From positions 476,442 through 540,441 of the forward strand of contig SEMN01000347.1 of the NCBI GenBank assembly GCA_005408345.1: a stretch of 64,000 nucleotides of DNA, given 5' to 3'. How positions within the stretch are numbered: the stretch's first letter is position 1; each line of letters starts with the position of its first letter. The DNA comes from Macquaria australasica (taxonomy: Eukaryota > Chordata > Actinopteri > Centrarchiformes > Percichthyidae). The position numbers and the translations under genes are program-made. The notes under the pieces were generated by a model that worked only from the letters and a program-made list of their open reading frames with translations, had not been told where the DNA came from and searched no databases. This document shows positions 1 to 11,262 of the stretch, in pieces.

Positions 1-280
1 CCACTTCAAGTGAGTGTAAAAACGTTTTTGCGCCATTGAGGATCAAATTTTGCTGTTTCCATACAGCTTTTCTAATACATCAACATCCACATGGGAACAC
101 AGCTACTGAGATCAGATTCTCCTCTATGTTTTGGGAGACTTTGTAAAAGCAAACTAACTGGATCCAGCTCTCCACACATCTTACCCAAAACCTTTGATGT
201 GTACAGAAATCAGCTTAAATAGTCTGAGGGTGTACTGTGGAGTTACATTCACTGCAAATATACAGTTTGGCTGTCCCTAC
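1..280 (-). other. neto2 intron after exon 4 (continues off the left edge)
   Basis: This is non-coding sequence following the donor of exon 4. I see no further CUB or LDLa coding sequence in it, so the next exon lies outside the window. Confidence 0.8.
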
Positions 281-529
281 CTGCAATGAAGGTGTATTTG
301 ATGCGGAAGCCAAGGCCTTCCAGCTCCTCGTCGCTGGTGAACTTGATCCACATGAAACGTCCCGTCGATGTAACCAGGCCTGGGTTCTTTCCCCCACAGA
401 AGCGATCAATGAGTGGCGAGAAGCCAAACGGCCCATCACGGATTTCGATGTGATCGAAGCGGCACTCGAATGATGGCTCGATGTAGTAATTCTTATCAAA
501 AGCAAGCTGAATCCTTTGTCTAGGAAGAG
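281..529 (-). CDS. neto2: neto2 coding exon 4: most of CUB1
   Basis: This 249-bp exon starts after the acceptor CACCAAAG and ends before donor GTAGGG at 280-275. Two bases complete an Ala codon begun in exon 3, then 82 codons and one base follow. It encodes LPRQRIQLAFDKNYY to EGLGFRIKYTFIA, the bulk of the first CUB domain. Cysteines in FECRF and DRFCG form the second expected CUB disulfide. The acidic residues of EPSFECRFDHIEIRDG and the DEELEG segment resemble the calcium-site region of CUB domains; that binding is inferred from the family. Confidence 0.95.
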
Positions 530-1698
530 CTTTGGTGAACAAGGGGGTGGGGAGAGAAAGGAAACAAAAGGGGTAAATCCGGGAGAGGAATCAAATTAAA
601 TCTTGCTTTTATAGGACAAAGAAAAAAGGGATGGTATTCTAAAGCATACATCAAAAGTAGAGTCAAATATGAGTTCATCTGGAATTTGAAGTTGAGCACT
701 TGGGCTGTTACTTCTAACCCATGAGCTGACTGTGTGGAGAGCAAACTTTTTAGAAGTTGGCTCAGACTTAGGTGAAAGGTACTATAGGTAACCAAAGCCT
801 GTTTCAGACAAATACGTAAAATGGCTGGCCCTATCTATTTGTTAAAAGTGATGGCTTTTTTGTCATTCAGACATAGCTGACTTTCACTGTATTGGCAGTT
901 CTTATAGAATTATATAGAAAAAGCCAATACTTGGCACCTGGGGCACGAGACGGAGCGATGTCCCTGCTGAAGAACAGCACTGAGTTATAATATAAAGGAA
1001 GACGAATTCTCTGTCCTCTCACAGGCTGCATCACTGGTAGGTAGGTTGAGCATGAGAGAACAGAACAAAACTCACTACAATTTTATTTTAAACAAACACA
1101 AAGGTGCATATTCACATGTGCAAGCATGCATCCCACACATACACAAGCATACACGAACAGAGACACAGTGTGACATATCAGCACAGCTGACTCTGAGGCA
1201 GCGAATCCAGAACATTCAATGAAATGCATGCAGTGCAGTCACAGCATGAACTGTAGTTCACAAGTTCACCTGTCATGCAAATCCAGAGTATGTCTATATA
1301 CTGAATGGACAGAGCTCTTTTATGGCATTACCCCCCACCCACAGAGGAAGTATATAACAATGGCAATTCATGCCTGCCTTGGGATATGAATCATACAAAA
1401 TAAAGATGCTGAGGATGGGCAGTGGGGCTCTGAATCATCTCTGGCATGGAGAAGCCAATAATGCCCCATTAGAGATATAAGAGCGAGGTAAAGGGCGGTA
1501 CATGTTTATGGTACAGTGTGCAACCATAATGCAATAACACAGGAGATTCTCTTTTCTTTCTCTGTGTGTGTGTCTCTGTTCTTGTCTTTGAATTCGAGCC
1601 TTTCTGCTTGAACGACCAGCTTGTATGCCTGCACTTCCTGCTATCTGTGTGTTCATTCCCTGGTGTCTCATTCTCTCTATAACTTTCTATCTCCCGCT

Positions 1699-1740
<42 letters not shown>

Positions 1741-4700
1741 GTTGTGTTTCCATCACTTCAGAGGACATTACATTGACTTACATTCATTTCCTTGAGACTC
1801 GCCCTAACCTTAATCATAACCACTACTTGCCTAAACCAAGTCTTCACCCTAAAATTGAATGATTTACGTTATGGAGACTATGATGTTTTGTCCCCAAAAG
1901 GAAGGCGAGCCCCCACAATGAGACTGTGTAAACAGATTTAGGTCCCCACAACATGAGTACTACACACACACACACAAATAACACAGCTTGATACAGAAAG
2001 AGCAGAAAGCATAATCACTCGATCTATTGAGATTATGAACTGGGGGACATGACATAATCAATGAACCTCACTAACCACCAATTATGATTACAAACCTATC
2101 TGATTAGCACTTGTGCCAAACGTGAGCATCTCTCTCTCCATGAGAGGCAGAATAAAAGGCTTAACACAGGGGCTCGGATATGAATATGACTAAGGCCATT
2201 CATGACCAAATAATAGCAAATGATAGGTTCCATCTGTCGCTTCTCAGACCCACTGCGATGTAGTTCTGCACACACCAGTAGGCTGCCTGTGATGGAGTCA
2301 CAGCTTATTCATCAACAATAGTTCTGGGCTTGATTTGTCCACAGGGGGAGCCCTTGAACCATGTGTAAAATCAGTTCCCCCTCACAGCAAGAAAAATACC
2401 AAGCACACATCTCATCTGCATGAAAGCCAGTACTTTAACTTCCCGGACAAACAGTTCATCAATTTAGTATGAAAACACATCAACCAATCTCCCAAACCTC
2501 ATCTCCTATAGCTGCTAACGATGCTTTTCATTATGACTCCCGTGTGGCAGGCCACCAAATTACTGATGACTGTGATATTTCTGGTAAACACTAAAGCGTT
2601 GACAAGGACACATGCAGTTCAGCGATATGCCACCAAAGCTCAGTTGTGTAGCAGATGTTCATCTCTTTTATGTTGCATTCAATAGCGGAGTCTTCTGGCA
2701 CACCCTGCCAATAGAGATGAACACAGCACTGCTCTGATTAGGCCAGAAGTCAGGGGCTACCCACAATGCGCCACTCTCCATCATTTTCAAAGGGTTATAT
2801 CTGTGGGGTGAAACAAACTCAGGATGGCTCATTCGGGAAAATGTCAGGCTGATTGCCCACCAGCAAAGGAACAGAAAATCAGATATGGGGCGAGGTTATA
2901 TAAAACAATGTCAGTCAGACTAATGACATTCACTGAAGGAGGCAATATGCTGAAAGGCGGGGAACTGTGTCAGCTGTCTGGATGACAACAACTACCAAGC
3001 AGAAGATGAAGCGTTCAGATGGAAAACGACTCTGCTTTACCTTCCAGGATGTACACACACTCCTTGTTGGGCGGGTAGGTGTTGGGGTAGTTTGGCGATG
3101 TGAACACCCCGCCATTGATGTTGCGGACCCATGTGCCACAGTCGTTCTGGTTAGGGCTCTGGCTGCCATGATCGCTTGGGGAATCTAAAAGGAGAAAGGC
3201 AGAGAACAGACGGACACATGAGTTATTGAGTCGGGGATCAATGAGGGAATGATTGGAAGGCAGGGAGAGTGGAAGGAGTGTTGGCACAAGAAAAGGGAAA
3301 AACAAGCAGGTAATAAAGAGGGAGGAATGAACAAAAGAACCCCTTTGTCCTATAATACAAGTAGAGCTAATTCCTCCTTATTTGAGACTGAACATTAATG
3401 GAGCAGAAGAGCATTTGAGTTTTAGCTTACCTTTAGTTCTCTGCGCCAGAGCGAAAGCCTCTTCTATTAGAAAGAAGAGTATCCACGCTGCAAAACAGAG
3501 ATACAACACATTAGTCACAGGTGACGTGATACATTTATATATTTGTGTTCAACAACAAAAATAATGGATATCACTTAACAGCCACAGAAGAAGTAAGTGT
3601 GATCAGCTGCAGTATTGATTTCACCTGAGCTTGATGAATAGAGTAGAATATAGATCAATACAAATTTTAAGTAAATTCCTGATTCAATTGGTACATTTTA
3701 AAAATGTGTTGCTGAGAAAGGAGGAGGAGAGCCGTGAGAGAAAAGATAATCACAAGGTATCTATCAGTGTAGGCATGTCTTTACAATACTAGCGTGAGGA
3801 TATAGCGTTCAGGATATAATCATATCACTGTCAGTACAAAGCATTCATGAAAGGGCAATGCTGGAAACATATTACAGAGGCATTTGGTGATGAATCATCT
3901 TGTATATGATAGAGCTAAAAGATGACTGAGAATTAAAGACAAATGTCTAGTTGAAGTTGCTAAAGTTGACATTTCTAACGAGCTCATTGGGGATAAATGG
4001 GTTGCCATATATTTACATGTATTAAACAGTTCCATTTTATTAATGTAACCAATGATATTCATTATTCCTCTACTTGAAAACACAAACCCTCAGACAGCAT
4101 CATCTTTTCAGCGAGGGACAATATTTATGAATTGTTGTCATATATTTCTTTATTTTGGCTCTGTAGTCCAGTACTCATCACACTGAACTAGGACTGCAAC
4201 CAATCATTACTTTCTGCCTATTATTTTCTTGATTAATTGATGAATTGTTGGTCTATAAAATGTCAGAATATAGTGAAAAAATGCCTTCCTATTTCCTAAA
4301 ACATCGTTAAAAAGCTTTTTTTCTGTAATACAAACAGTTGAAACCTAAAAAAATCAAGTTTACTATCACATAGGACAAAGAATAGCAGGTAAGTATAAGC
4401 TGGATCCAAGGAATGTTTGGCACTTTTAGAAAAGAATGACTTAAACGATTCATCGATTATCAAAATAGTAGTTAATTTTGTGACAATTAATCGTTTCAGC
4501 TCTGCATTGAATGGACTTTTTTAAAGCATGCCTTAATCAAGTTTTACTTGAAGAGTGAAAAGTAGCAATAAAAGCACATTAATTGCAGCAATAGTATTAG
4601 CTGTGGCATTAAAGTGTAGTGCCAGTAGTAGTTGTGTTTGGAGAAGAATGCTGTTATATAATGAGTATGGTTAAAGTGGTTTAGGGTAGCTTCGTTAACT

Positions 4701-7700
4701 TCAGTAGCAGCAATGGTAAAACTAGAAGTAGTACTACTAGTAGTGGCGCTAGTAGTAGATATAGCCGGATTATTGGAGGTAGCGATAGCATTAGAAGTAG
4801 CAGAACAATAGCTCTACAGTGGGAATTGGCTAGCAGTAATAACAGAAAGAGCATTAGTAGCAGGAGCAAGTAGTAGTTCATTAAAGATAGTTTCAAAACC
4901 ATCAACTCTCATGCAAAACCACGGGACTCTAACCTACTAATCTGCAGCCTCTAGGCACCAGAAACAAAGCATTAGCAGAAAAAACAGGATTACAGGCTCC
5001 AAGGCTTACAGCACTGATGAGAAGACGGGCATGGGCAGAGTATGGCTACAGACAATAGGTGAAATATGTTTCATTACAATATCTGCACCGAGGGCGAGCA
5101 TGTTACAGCTTCTGACACCGTCTTGCTCTGATAAGCCGCTGTAGACCTGATCCCCACTGAGTTCATAATAGGTTGGCCCGCTCACATCGAATTAGAAAGC
5201 GAGCGTGAGCCTGGCACGTTGCATAATGGCACCCAGGGTGGAAGGATGGAAGACCGGGGGGGGGGGGGGGGGGGTCTAATGAAGAGGAATGCATGGTTAA
5301 CATAAGCAGTGAACACAACCGCACCAATGAGCATGCATGTTTGAAGGGATTCATTTTTAAACGCACACATACACACGGCCCCCAGGCTCCGGGTTCCTCA
5401 TTATTTCCATCTCCATTATCTTGCAACTAAGTATCGTAGGTGGGAGTATGAACTGCAGGCACATTTAGAGAACAGACCACCCAAACTCAAGAACCAAATA
5501 ACAGAAAGATGCTGTAGGCTGCCACGGAAGCTTTTTTTTTCTCCTTTTGCTTATCCAGTCATTAAATCTTATAGATGGCAGGAACGCTGTAAACTGCTGC
5601 TGGTCTCAATGAAGTCATCCTTCCAAGGACTTTTGGTTGGAAATATTAACAAAACAGAATCTGTAAGAAACATTGTTTTTGGCAAATGGTTGTTTTACCT
5701 GTAAGAGTCATAAACCAAAGAGCTGAAGGCAGAAATATATGAATATTTAACCTGACTTATAAGGCAAAAGTTGCATAATTTATGTAGGCATTTGTAACAT
5801 CTTTTGTAGCATTATAAATAAATCACAAGCTAAATAAACTTGCAGCCATTGTCCCTTCACCACCAAGAGAACAACTTGTGAGTGTGTAAAACTGGGCGAT
5901 GAATGATAATGAGTGAATAGAAACAAACACAACAGTGTACACGGATCAATAAATAGGCTGTCTTGCAAAGTCCACTATAAGGAGTGTCAATATATAGGCC
6001 TAGGCTTCTGTAGGTTGGGTCATTCATGTGAAGCTAAGTTCCTTAAAGAAATATTTCCGACATTTGAAGGCATCGTCATATCCCACTGAAAGAAGTTTTT
6101 ATCTGACCTTTGTTCATTTTAAAGAAAGGAGAGGAAAAATTACCGCGGGTTCAACTCCCCCGATTCTAGGTCATTTTTACATCACTTCTCACTTCGGTTT
6201 ACAAGCCAAGTTAAGGCTGTAATCTGCTTTTTTCTCTCTCGAAACTGACTACACATTACCAAAAAAACAAACAAAAAACAGATGCCAACACAGCCTTCTG
6301 TAACACGGGACTACAGAAGCACTGGAAATGATGATAAGAGCTGATAATGTGGAATTCGAGTCAAGTCCAATAAGGAGCTATGACCTTAATTACTTACATT
6401 ACAAGGATAGGATATAGGCTACCAGCAGCTACAAATAGGCCAACACACAACAGGCCTAGGTAAATTAGCATTATTAACAAAAGGTCTACCCCACTAATAA
6501 ATCTTCATAATCCAATAAAGAGGAAATTATATGTGATTAAAATGAAAAATGTGGTATGTGACACGTGATAGCCTAGGCTACACCTGTGGCCACTTACGAG
6601 CTAATTAGACAATATATTAATTAAGATAAACAGAATACCTATTAACAGTTAACTCTGTAATTAGTTAAATAGAAGCCAATGCCCTACGAGCACACAATCT
6701 ACAAATATGCACCTGTTCAACCACACAGCCACTGCAGTAACCTGACCACACCAAAGCACCACGAACGCTGCCCTGAACGCACCAAGAGATTCTGCAGTGT
6801 TGTTATTGCGCTGCGGCGCGCGCCTCAGGTGTTTGATGGCGCGAGACAGTGGCTGGAGCTCGAGCAGCAGCACGCGCACAGGTCAACGGACTCGAGCGTC
6901 TGGCCCTGAACTTTGAGTTCCCTTCGCCACGGAGGAGAAATTGTCTTTTTTAGGACACTGTAGTTGTAAAAAGTGTGAAGTAGGCTTATAGGAGCTGCTG
7001 GCTGACTATTTTATTCACACAAATGGTTTTATATTTTTTAAAGAAAAATGATGGCACCTATTTGCCACCGAACGCGGTTCTTTTTCTCAGGACAATATAT
7101 TTGTTATGTCAGTGAGGTACATTTAGACGGTCAGACTGTATGTTTATTGGAAACACTTAATGCTCTCTGAGCCCCTGTATGGATTTCAAATAGCATTTGA
7201 CCTTTGCTGTCCATTATAATCATGCATCCCAATCAGACTGCACTCACGTAGGCTGGTATATGGAGGGGGGCACAGCTCGCAGTGCCCAGCTGCTTTTCAC
7301 AGTCCATCATGTAGGAGCATTACAGTAAAATAATACAATTTGCCAACAGAGGATTCATGAAACGCTTTAGAAACCATTTGGTGTTTGGAAATTTTAGTTT
7401 TTTCGTTCTTTCCTTCTTTTTTAATACATTGACTGGGCTCAAACCAACCAGACTTAACCAAACTCAGAAGAACCTGTCTGGCTTCTGCTGAATCTTAGAA
7501 AATGGGAAGCAGACCAACAGATGCTGGGACTTGAATTGCTGGATTATAAATCAGTGGTTAATGGCGATGTCGATCAGTGATGTGGGCAATAAAACAGGAA
7601 GATTTGCCATAAACAGTCACAGGAGGGCAAGTTGAAAGGCTACTAAAGACAAATACATGAGACAGAAATAGAGATGTGGCAAAGAGCGGTGCACAGATTA

Positions 7701-8032
7701 GTCAGTTTGCATTTAATTACCTGTAATCTGCCTTAGCTGTCTTAGTTTTCATACATAAAAAATAATGAGGACATTTTAATCTGTTCTGAAGCTGATCCAT
7801 AGTGAGTATTTTCTAATTTTATGCCACCCTAATTGCTTTGAATGTGTTGAAATTCACATCATGTGCAAGTAAAACATCCACTGTGCTACAATGAGAAAAG
7901 GTAAAAAGTACAAAATGCATTTATTTTAATCTTAAAATAAACTGTCGATTCTGTTTGCCTAAGGCACTGGACCTTGACGCGCATCACGGATGCTCGGGCA
8001 GCTCGTGCAGCCTACAACTCACCTCTGTGCAT
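281..8032 (-). CDS. neto2: neto2, 5' part (join of 4 exons): signal peptide and CUB1
   Basis: Joined coding exons are 8023-8032, 3431-3487, 3041-3184 and 281-529, read right to left. They encode residues 1-153 plus one base of the next codon. NETO2 is a single-pass membrane protein that acts as an auxiliary subunit of kainate-type glutamate receptors and also associates with the chloride transporter KCC2. Visible parts are an N-terminal signal peptide (residues 1-20, hydrophobic WILFFLIEEAFALA), a short linker, then a full CUB domain (about 38-152) with four cysteines in the contexts DCGTW, NKEC, FECRF and DRFCG. The stretches SPNYP, YIEPSFECRFDH, RDGPFGFSPLID and STGRFMWIKF match NETO2 better than NETO1 (PPNKEC and EPSFECRFDH rather than PPDREC and EPSWECKFDH). 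All four exon phases fit. CUB2, LDLa, membrane helix and cytoplasmic tail must lie beyond position 1. Teleosts may carry duplicate copies; I cannot say which one this is. Confidence 0.93.
530..3040 (-). other. neto2 intron 3 (2.5 kb)
   Basis: The intron contains a CA microsatellite (1702-1737) and a degenerate interspersed repeat near 1785-1960. The latter shows the 'CCCTAACCTTAATCATAACC' and 'GTCCCCA' pattern often seen in fish genomes. I see no exon or RNA gene. Confidence 0.75.
1702..1737. repeat. (AC)n microsatellite
   Basis: A pure AC dinucleotide run of 36 bases in neto2 intron 3. Confidence 0.95.
3041..3184 (-). CDS. neto2: neto2 coding exon 3: linker and start of CUB1
   Basis: This 144-bp exon lies between acceptor TCCTTTTAG and donor GTAAAG (3040-3035). 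Two bases complete Asp23, followed by 47 codons and one base. It encodes a polar linker (SPSDHGSQSPNQN), then DCGTWVRNINGGVFTSPNYP and YPPNKECVYILE, the start of CUB1 with its first cysteine pair. Human NETO2 has the closely similar CGIWVRTSNGGHFASPNYP. A 246-bp intron separates it from exon 2, by far the shortest in the window. Confidence 0.95.
3431..3487 (-). CDS. neto2: neto2 coding exon 2: signal peptide core
   Basis: This 57-bp exon lies between acceptor TGTTTTGCAG and donor GTAAGC. Two bases complete Ala4, then 18 codons and one base follow, reading WILFFLIEEAFALAQRTK. It is the hydrophobic core and cleavage region of the signal peptide, equivalent to the LLITVLVVEGIAVAQKTQ part of human NETO2. 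Cleavage is likely near AFALA-Q. It is too short to appear as an open frame of its own and was placed by phase continuity with exon 3. Confidence 0.9.
4190..4505. mobile_element. degenerate MITE (hAT-like, AGAGCTGCAAC family)
   Basis: The left end reads GGACTGCAACCAATCATTACTTTC and the right end CAATTAATCGTTTCAGCTCT, imperfect inverted ends. The interior (ATGTCAGAATATAGTG, CGATTCATCGATTATCAAAATAG) matches the better-preserved copy at 14329-14670. It has no coding capacity, being a non-autonomous DNA transposon copy of this family. Confidence 0.7.
5256..5274. repeat. poly-G run (19 G)
   Basis: This is an uninterrupted run of 19 G in neto2 intron 1. Such a run can form quadruplex structures and is prone to length error in sequencing. 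Confidence 0.95.
8023..8032 (-). CDS. neto2: neto2 coding exon 1: start codon, only 10 coding nt
   Basis: The minus strand reads GAGGAA, then ATG CAC AGA G, followed by a near-perfect donor GTGAGT. Joined to exon 2 this gives M-H-R-A-W-I-L-F-F, a normal signal peptide start. The start context has a purine at -3 but C at +4. I chose it because it is in the right phase, has no competing in-frame ATG in exon 2, and sits in a CpG-bearing leader upstream of the gene. A cDNA could still reveal a different first exon. Confidence 0.78.
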
Positions 8033-8560
8033 TTCCTCTCACGGTGTGATTCCAACCCAAAAGCACCTTTCTAAAAACGCCCTCCTTTTCTGTCCATTTT
8101 AGGGCTCCACCGGGGCTCTTCACAAAATCCAACTTTTCTCTGGCAACAGTAAATCCATTACGCAGAGCCACGCTTCAAGAAGAACAGCAGCACCAAGCTC
8201 CTCTTCAGTCGGCGATCCCGCTGCGTTTGGCTGGAAGGAGAAGACTGCTGCGAGCCTTTCAGCTGGGCATCGTTACTGTAAATACAGCTTCCAGTGGGAC
8301 TACAGTGGAGATGACATGTGGAGGATGGACTGATCCAGGCGGGCTGAAGCGCTCTAGGAGAGGTGGGTATCCAAAAGACGCATATGGATGGCTGATGGAT
8401 GGAGAGAGACAGAGAGAAAAAAAAAAAAAAAAGAGAGAGAGAGATGGAGGAAGATTACGGAGGAGGATGAGGAGGAGAGTCCGTCCCAGTCTGCTCTCCG
8501 TCCGTGTCTGAACTAAGAAACGCTCCTGAACGAGGCTCATGTAAGCGGTGGGCGCTGCTT
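8033..8560 (-). promoter_or_regulatory. neto2: presumed neto2 5' UTR and promoter region
   Basis: The stretch directly upstream of the neto2 start is richer in CpG than the surrounding DNA (for example CGGCGATCCCGCTGCG near 8212-8225 and CCGTCC...CCGTCCGTG near 8480-8508). On the minus strand it carries a CT-rich tract opposite 8403-8442. It also holds several short upstream ORFs: 8071-8097, 8120-8158, 8259-8270, 8300-8317 and 8354-8383. I see no convincing TATA box placement, so the transcription start is not fixed. A longer minus-strand frame (8259-8540) in the same place is read as leader sequence, not a gene. Confidence 0.4.
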
Positions 8561-11098
8561 ACATCAATGAGTGGCTTGTCACGAGCATCGTCAAGGTAGA
8601 CACAATGAAGAAATCACTCTTCCGGTCATGTCTTTCAAAATAAAACCGCACTAGCGAACTTGTTGCCGCAAAAGAGACAAAAAGGAAGAATACAGGCATT
8701 CAAAAAGAAGGAGCACACATGGCACTAGTGAAAAGCTTTTTTTTTTACGCTATCTTGTTATAGGTTAATTATTAGGGAAATTATAGTCTAAATATTGCTG
8801 CGGAAACATGGACAGGTTGCAAATAAAGAAGTGGGCAGAATGAAAAAAGGGAAAAGCGGAATAGTTCTGTTTTTATTTACAAAAACAAAATACAGTACAA
8901 CACACATAGTTTACCCATAAAGTGCTAGTTACACACTGTTTGTAGCCCTGTTTTGTGATGAAACAAAGCCTCAGATTGTGTACAATATTGTTCGTGATTT
9001 TGCTATAGTCTTCAATAGCTCCTCCAAAATAACTACAAACGTTACACAAACTCAACTATGTTAAGTTTCAAATTGGCAGAAAGACATGTTTTTCTTGCAT
9101 AAAAACTTACCGAAAAAAGCTGACTGCAGCCTGTAATATAAACCAGTATCTATCCCCTAATCCAAAGACGCGGATGGCTAATATAATTTAATGAATATAC
9201 AGAATGTGAACACTGCTCTCATATAGATATTACGTTTAGAGAACATTCGTGTCTGTAAGAGCTGATTGATTATGATTAAGCATCTCAGGAAATCAGTCTT
9301 TGTTCTGCTTGTATGGTTTTGAAGTTTTTAGTCATGACTGTGGAGTTTAATGACAAAACTCTTCGTTTTCTTTTATGTTTCCATGCTTTTATTTTTAAGG
9401 CTAAATCACCTCGTTTCCGGTTCTGTTCTGTCTCTCTCTGTACAGCTTAACACAGCCTGTAGCGTGCTTCACCACCTCCTTGCTTTAAGTCTCTCTCTCT
9501 CTCTCCGTCTCCCCCCAGCAAACACACACACACACACGCACACACACAGCTATTGACTATCAATACTGTATGTTAGCCCCCCCCCCCCCCCCTCCATGCT
9601 TTTCGTCAGTTGTGATCTACTGAGAGGCTACCAAGCTTGAGACAATCTTACTCTCATTGGCCATGCAGAGGTTTACTCTCTCCATGCATTATTTAGCAGG
9701 GTGGCTCCTGAAGTGGGGTGCCGGTCCCAGAGGGGGGCTGAAAGGGGCCTCCAGGGGTCCTCTGGAAAATTAAAGGCAGTTTAATTTCACTGCTGCTTCA
9801 CTCACTACAAATTTAGATAATGAGAGCATATGAAGATGATTATTCTGAGTGTAAAGTTCCCTCTAGCTTCCCTGCAATAAACAAAATAAACAAAAGAGGT
9901 TCTTGGAAAGGAGTTTCAGGGGAAGAGTTCTTATGAGAACTTAGGTTTGGGACCTAATGTATATTTATCTCACAAGCATCTTTAAGGAGAGTGCAACGTG
10001 AAAAAGACATGAAGTCTAAATACACAAATTAAGCAACCCAGAGTTGATTTAAGCAGGAGAAACCTTTATTCTCAACCTCAGTAAGTAAACACATTTAGTA
10101 GCTTGAACATTCATTTCAAATCAAATCCACAAAACAAAATAAATTACACACACCTGCAGTTAATCATTAGTTTAAAAGTGCAAACCTTTTGGAAAGGCAT
10201 AAGCTCATTCTTGTAAAATAGATATCTGAACACACCAGAGTGCTTGGCCAGATTTATTTTAAAAAAAGACAACAGAAATTAAAACTACATGTCGAAACAA
10301 GCTGGAGTATTGGAGTGTATAGGAGTGTGCCTTATTCAGCAGGGAAAACAGTTTGTAGACTATTTGCTGAGCCTTGATGCAGTAGCATTAGAGATTTGCA
10401 GGATGCAACACAGAAACTCTTTTTTTGGCACTCCCATGATGCACTGTGATACGTTCAACTCAGAAAAAGATGAATTTGCACTCAGCAGACCTGAAGGCCA
10501 TTCATCATTTTTGGTGCGATTGGTAGCAAACAAACAAACAAAAAAAGTTCCACCTAATCATCATGTTGCATGTGTCCATTTTTTGCTCACTTTGCACCAG
10601 TTGCAAGGCTGAGATTGATTTCACAGAATACAATTCGGTTTAATTTCACAGGCAATAAAATCAGAAGGATTTCTTTACAATATCTCAGTCAAATGACAAA
10701 GACAGAGGTGAATCGACTAGACAAAGACAATGCACAGTAACACACATGGATTTCAAGTAACATTACATATTTGAACCCTTCCAGTGAATAAACATACAGC
10801 TTACAATAGTGGAGTAATTTGTTGGGCGTTTCAACAGAAATCTGTCATTTTGTCAAAAGAATATTCCCATAACACCACTGATGATCATGCTGCTGCCTAC
10901 AGCCTGTCCAAAGAAATCCCTGCTTTAAACTTGTGACTGATCTCCATTAGGATTTCTCTCTGTGTCTCCATGGCCTTGTTGCAGCGCCTGTACTTCTAAC
11001 ACTGGAATATCTAAATGACACGGAACATAAATATTTCACATCTGACTGGAGGACTGAAAAATATCAAAAAGAAACGTTTTGGGGCAAATGAGGATCCA
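8561..11098. other. neto2-itfg1 intergenic region
   Basis: This region separates the presumed neto2 leader from the itfg1 3' end. It contains a poly-C run (9577-9592), short CA runs near 9525-9548, and a possible old repeat near 9700-9990. Further TTTATT motifs at 10065-10070 and 10253-10258 (AATAAA on the minus strand) could end longer itfg1 transcripts. A 107-codon plus-strand frame at 10289-10612 has no recognisable domain. I see no gene. Confidence 0.65.
9577..9592. repeat. poly-C run (16 C)
   Basis: Uninterrupted run of 16 C between itfg1 and neto2. Confidence 0.95.
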
Positions 11099-11104
11099 TT
11101 TATT
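11099..11104 (-). promoter_or_regulatory. itfg1: candidate itfg1 polyadenylation signal
   Basis: TTTATT on the plus strand gives AATAAA on the minus strand, about 100 bases after the itfg1 stop. It is followed by a T-rich stretch (GTTTCTTTTTG). It is a plausible proximal poly(A) signal; longer 3' UTRs are possible. Confidence 0.45.
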
Positions 11105-11202
11105 GGCCCTTGAAATGAGTCTCAGTGAAAATGTGTGTGAGTGTGTGTGAAGGGGGAAGGAGGACAGGAGAGGATGTTCTCCCATGATGCAGTTCTCTTC
11201 CT

Positions 11203-11262
11203 TCACATGGCATCGAAATGGAAACGGTGGGCTTCCTGCCTCTTCTCTCGGTCGTCCGCTTT
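11203..11262 (-). CDS. itfg1: itfg1 last coding exon: cytoplasmic tail and stop
   Basis: After acceptor GATGTTCAG the exon reads KADDREKRQEAHRFHFDAM and TGA (stop at 11203-11205). It is identical to the known ITFG1 C terminus and in phase 0 with the previous exon (HWQEK then KADD). The tail is short and strongly charged, so it is cytoplasmic. The exon is too small to show as a minus-strand open frame; only a shadow frame exists on the other strand. Confidence 0.95.
   Translation of the reverse strand, partial: KADDREKRQEAHRFHFDAM

Larger units (their letters stand above)
3488..8022 (-). other. neto2 intron 1 (4.5 kb)
   Basis: The intron holds a MITE at about 4190-4505, a run of 19 G at 5256-5274 and a compact CpG-rich block at about 6786-6905. 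The rest is AT-rich sequence with no open frame I can support. The CpG block may be an alternative promoter or enhancer, but I see no spliceable start codon there. Confidence 0.7.

Noticed and set aside
6145..6161. tRNA-like B box (GCGGGTTCAACTCCCCC)
   Set aside because: No A box, no cloverleaf and no acceptor stem upstream; lone match.
8227..8540. Frames on both strands in the neto2 leader
   Set aside because: Mutually overlapping, with Arg/Lys or Ser/Phe runs from a purine tract; they fit leader sequence better than a gene.
10289..10612. 107-codon plus-strand frame between itfg1 and neto2
   Set aside because: No recognisable domain, no splice or promoter context; could overlap an itfg1 3' UTR on the other strand.
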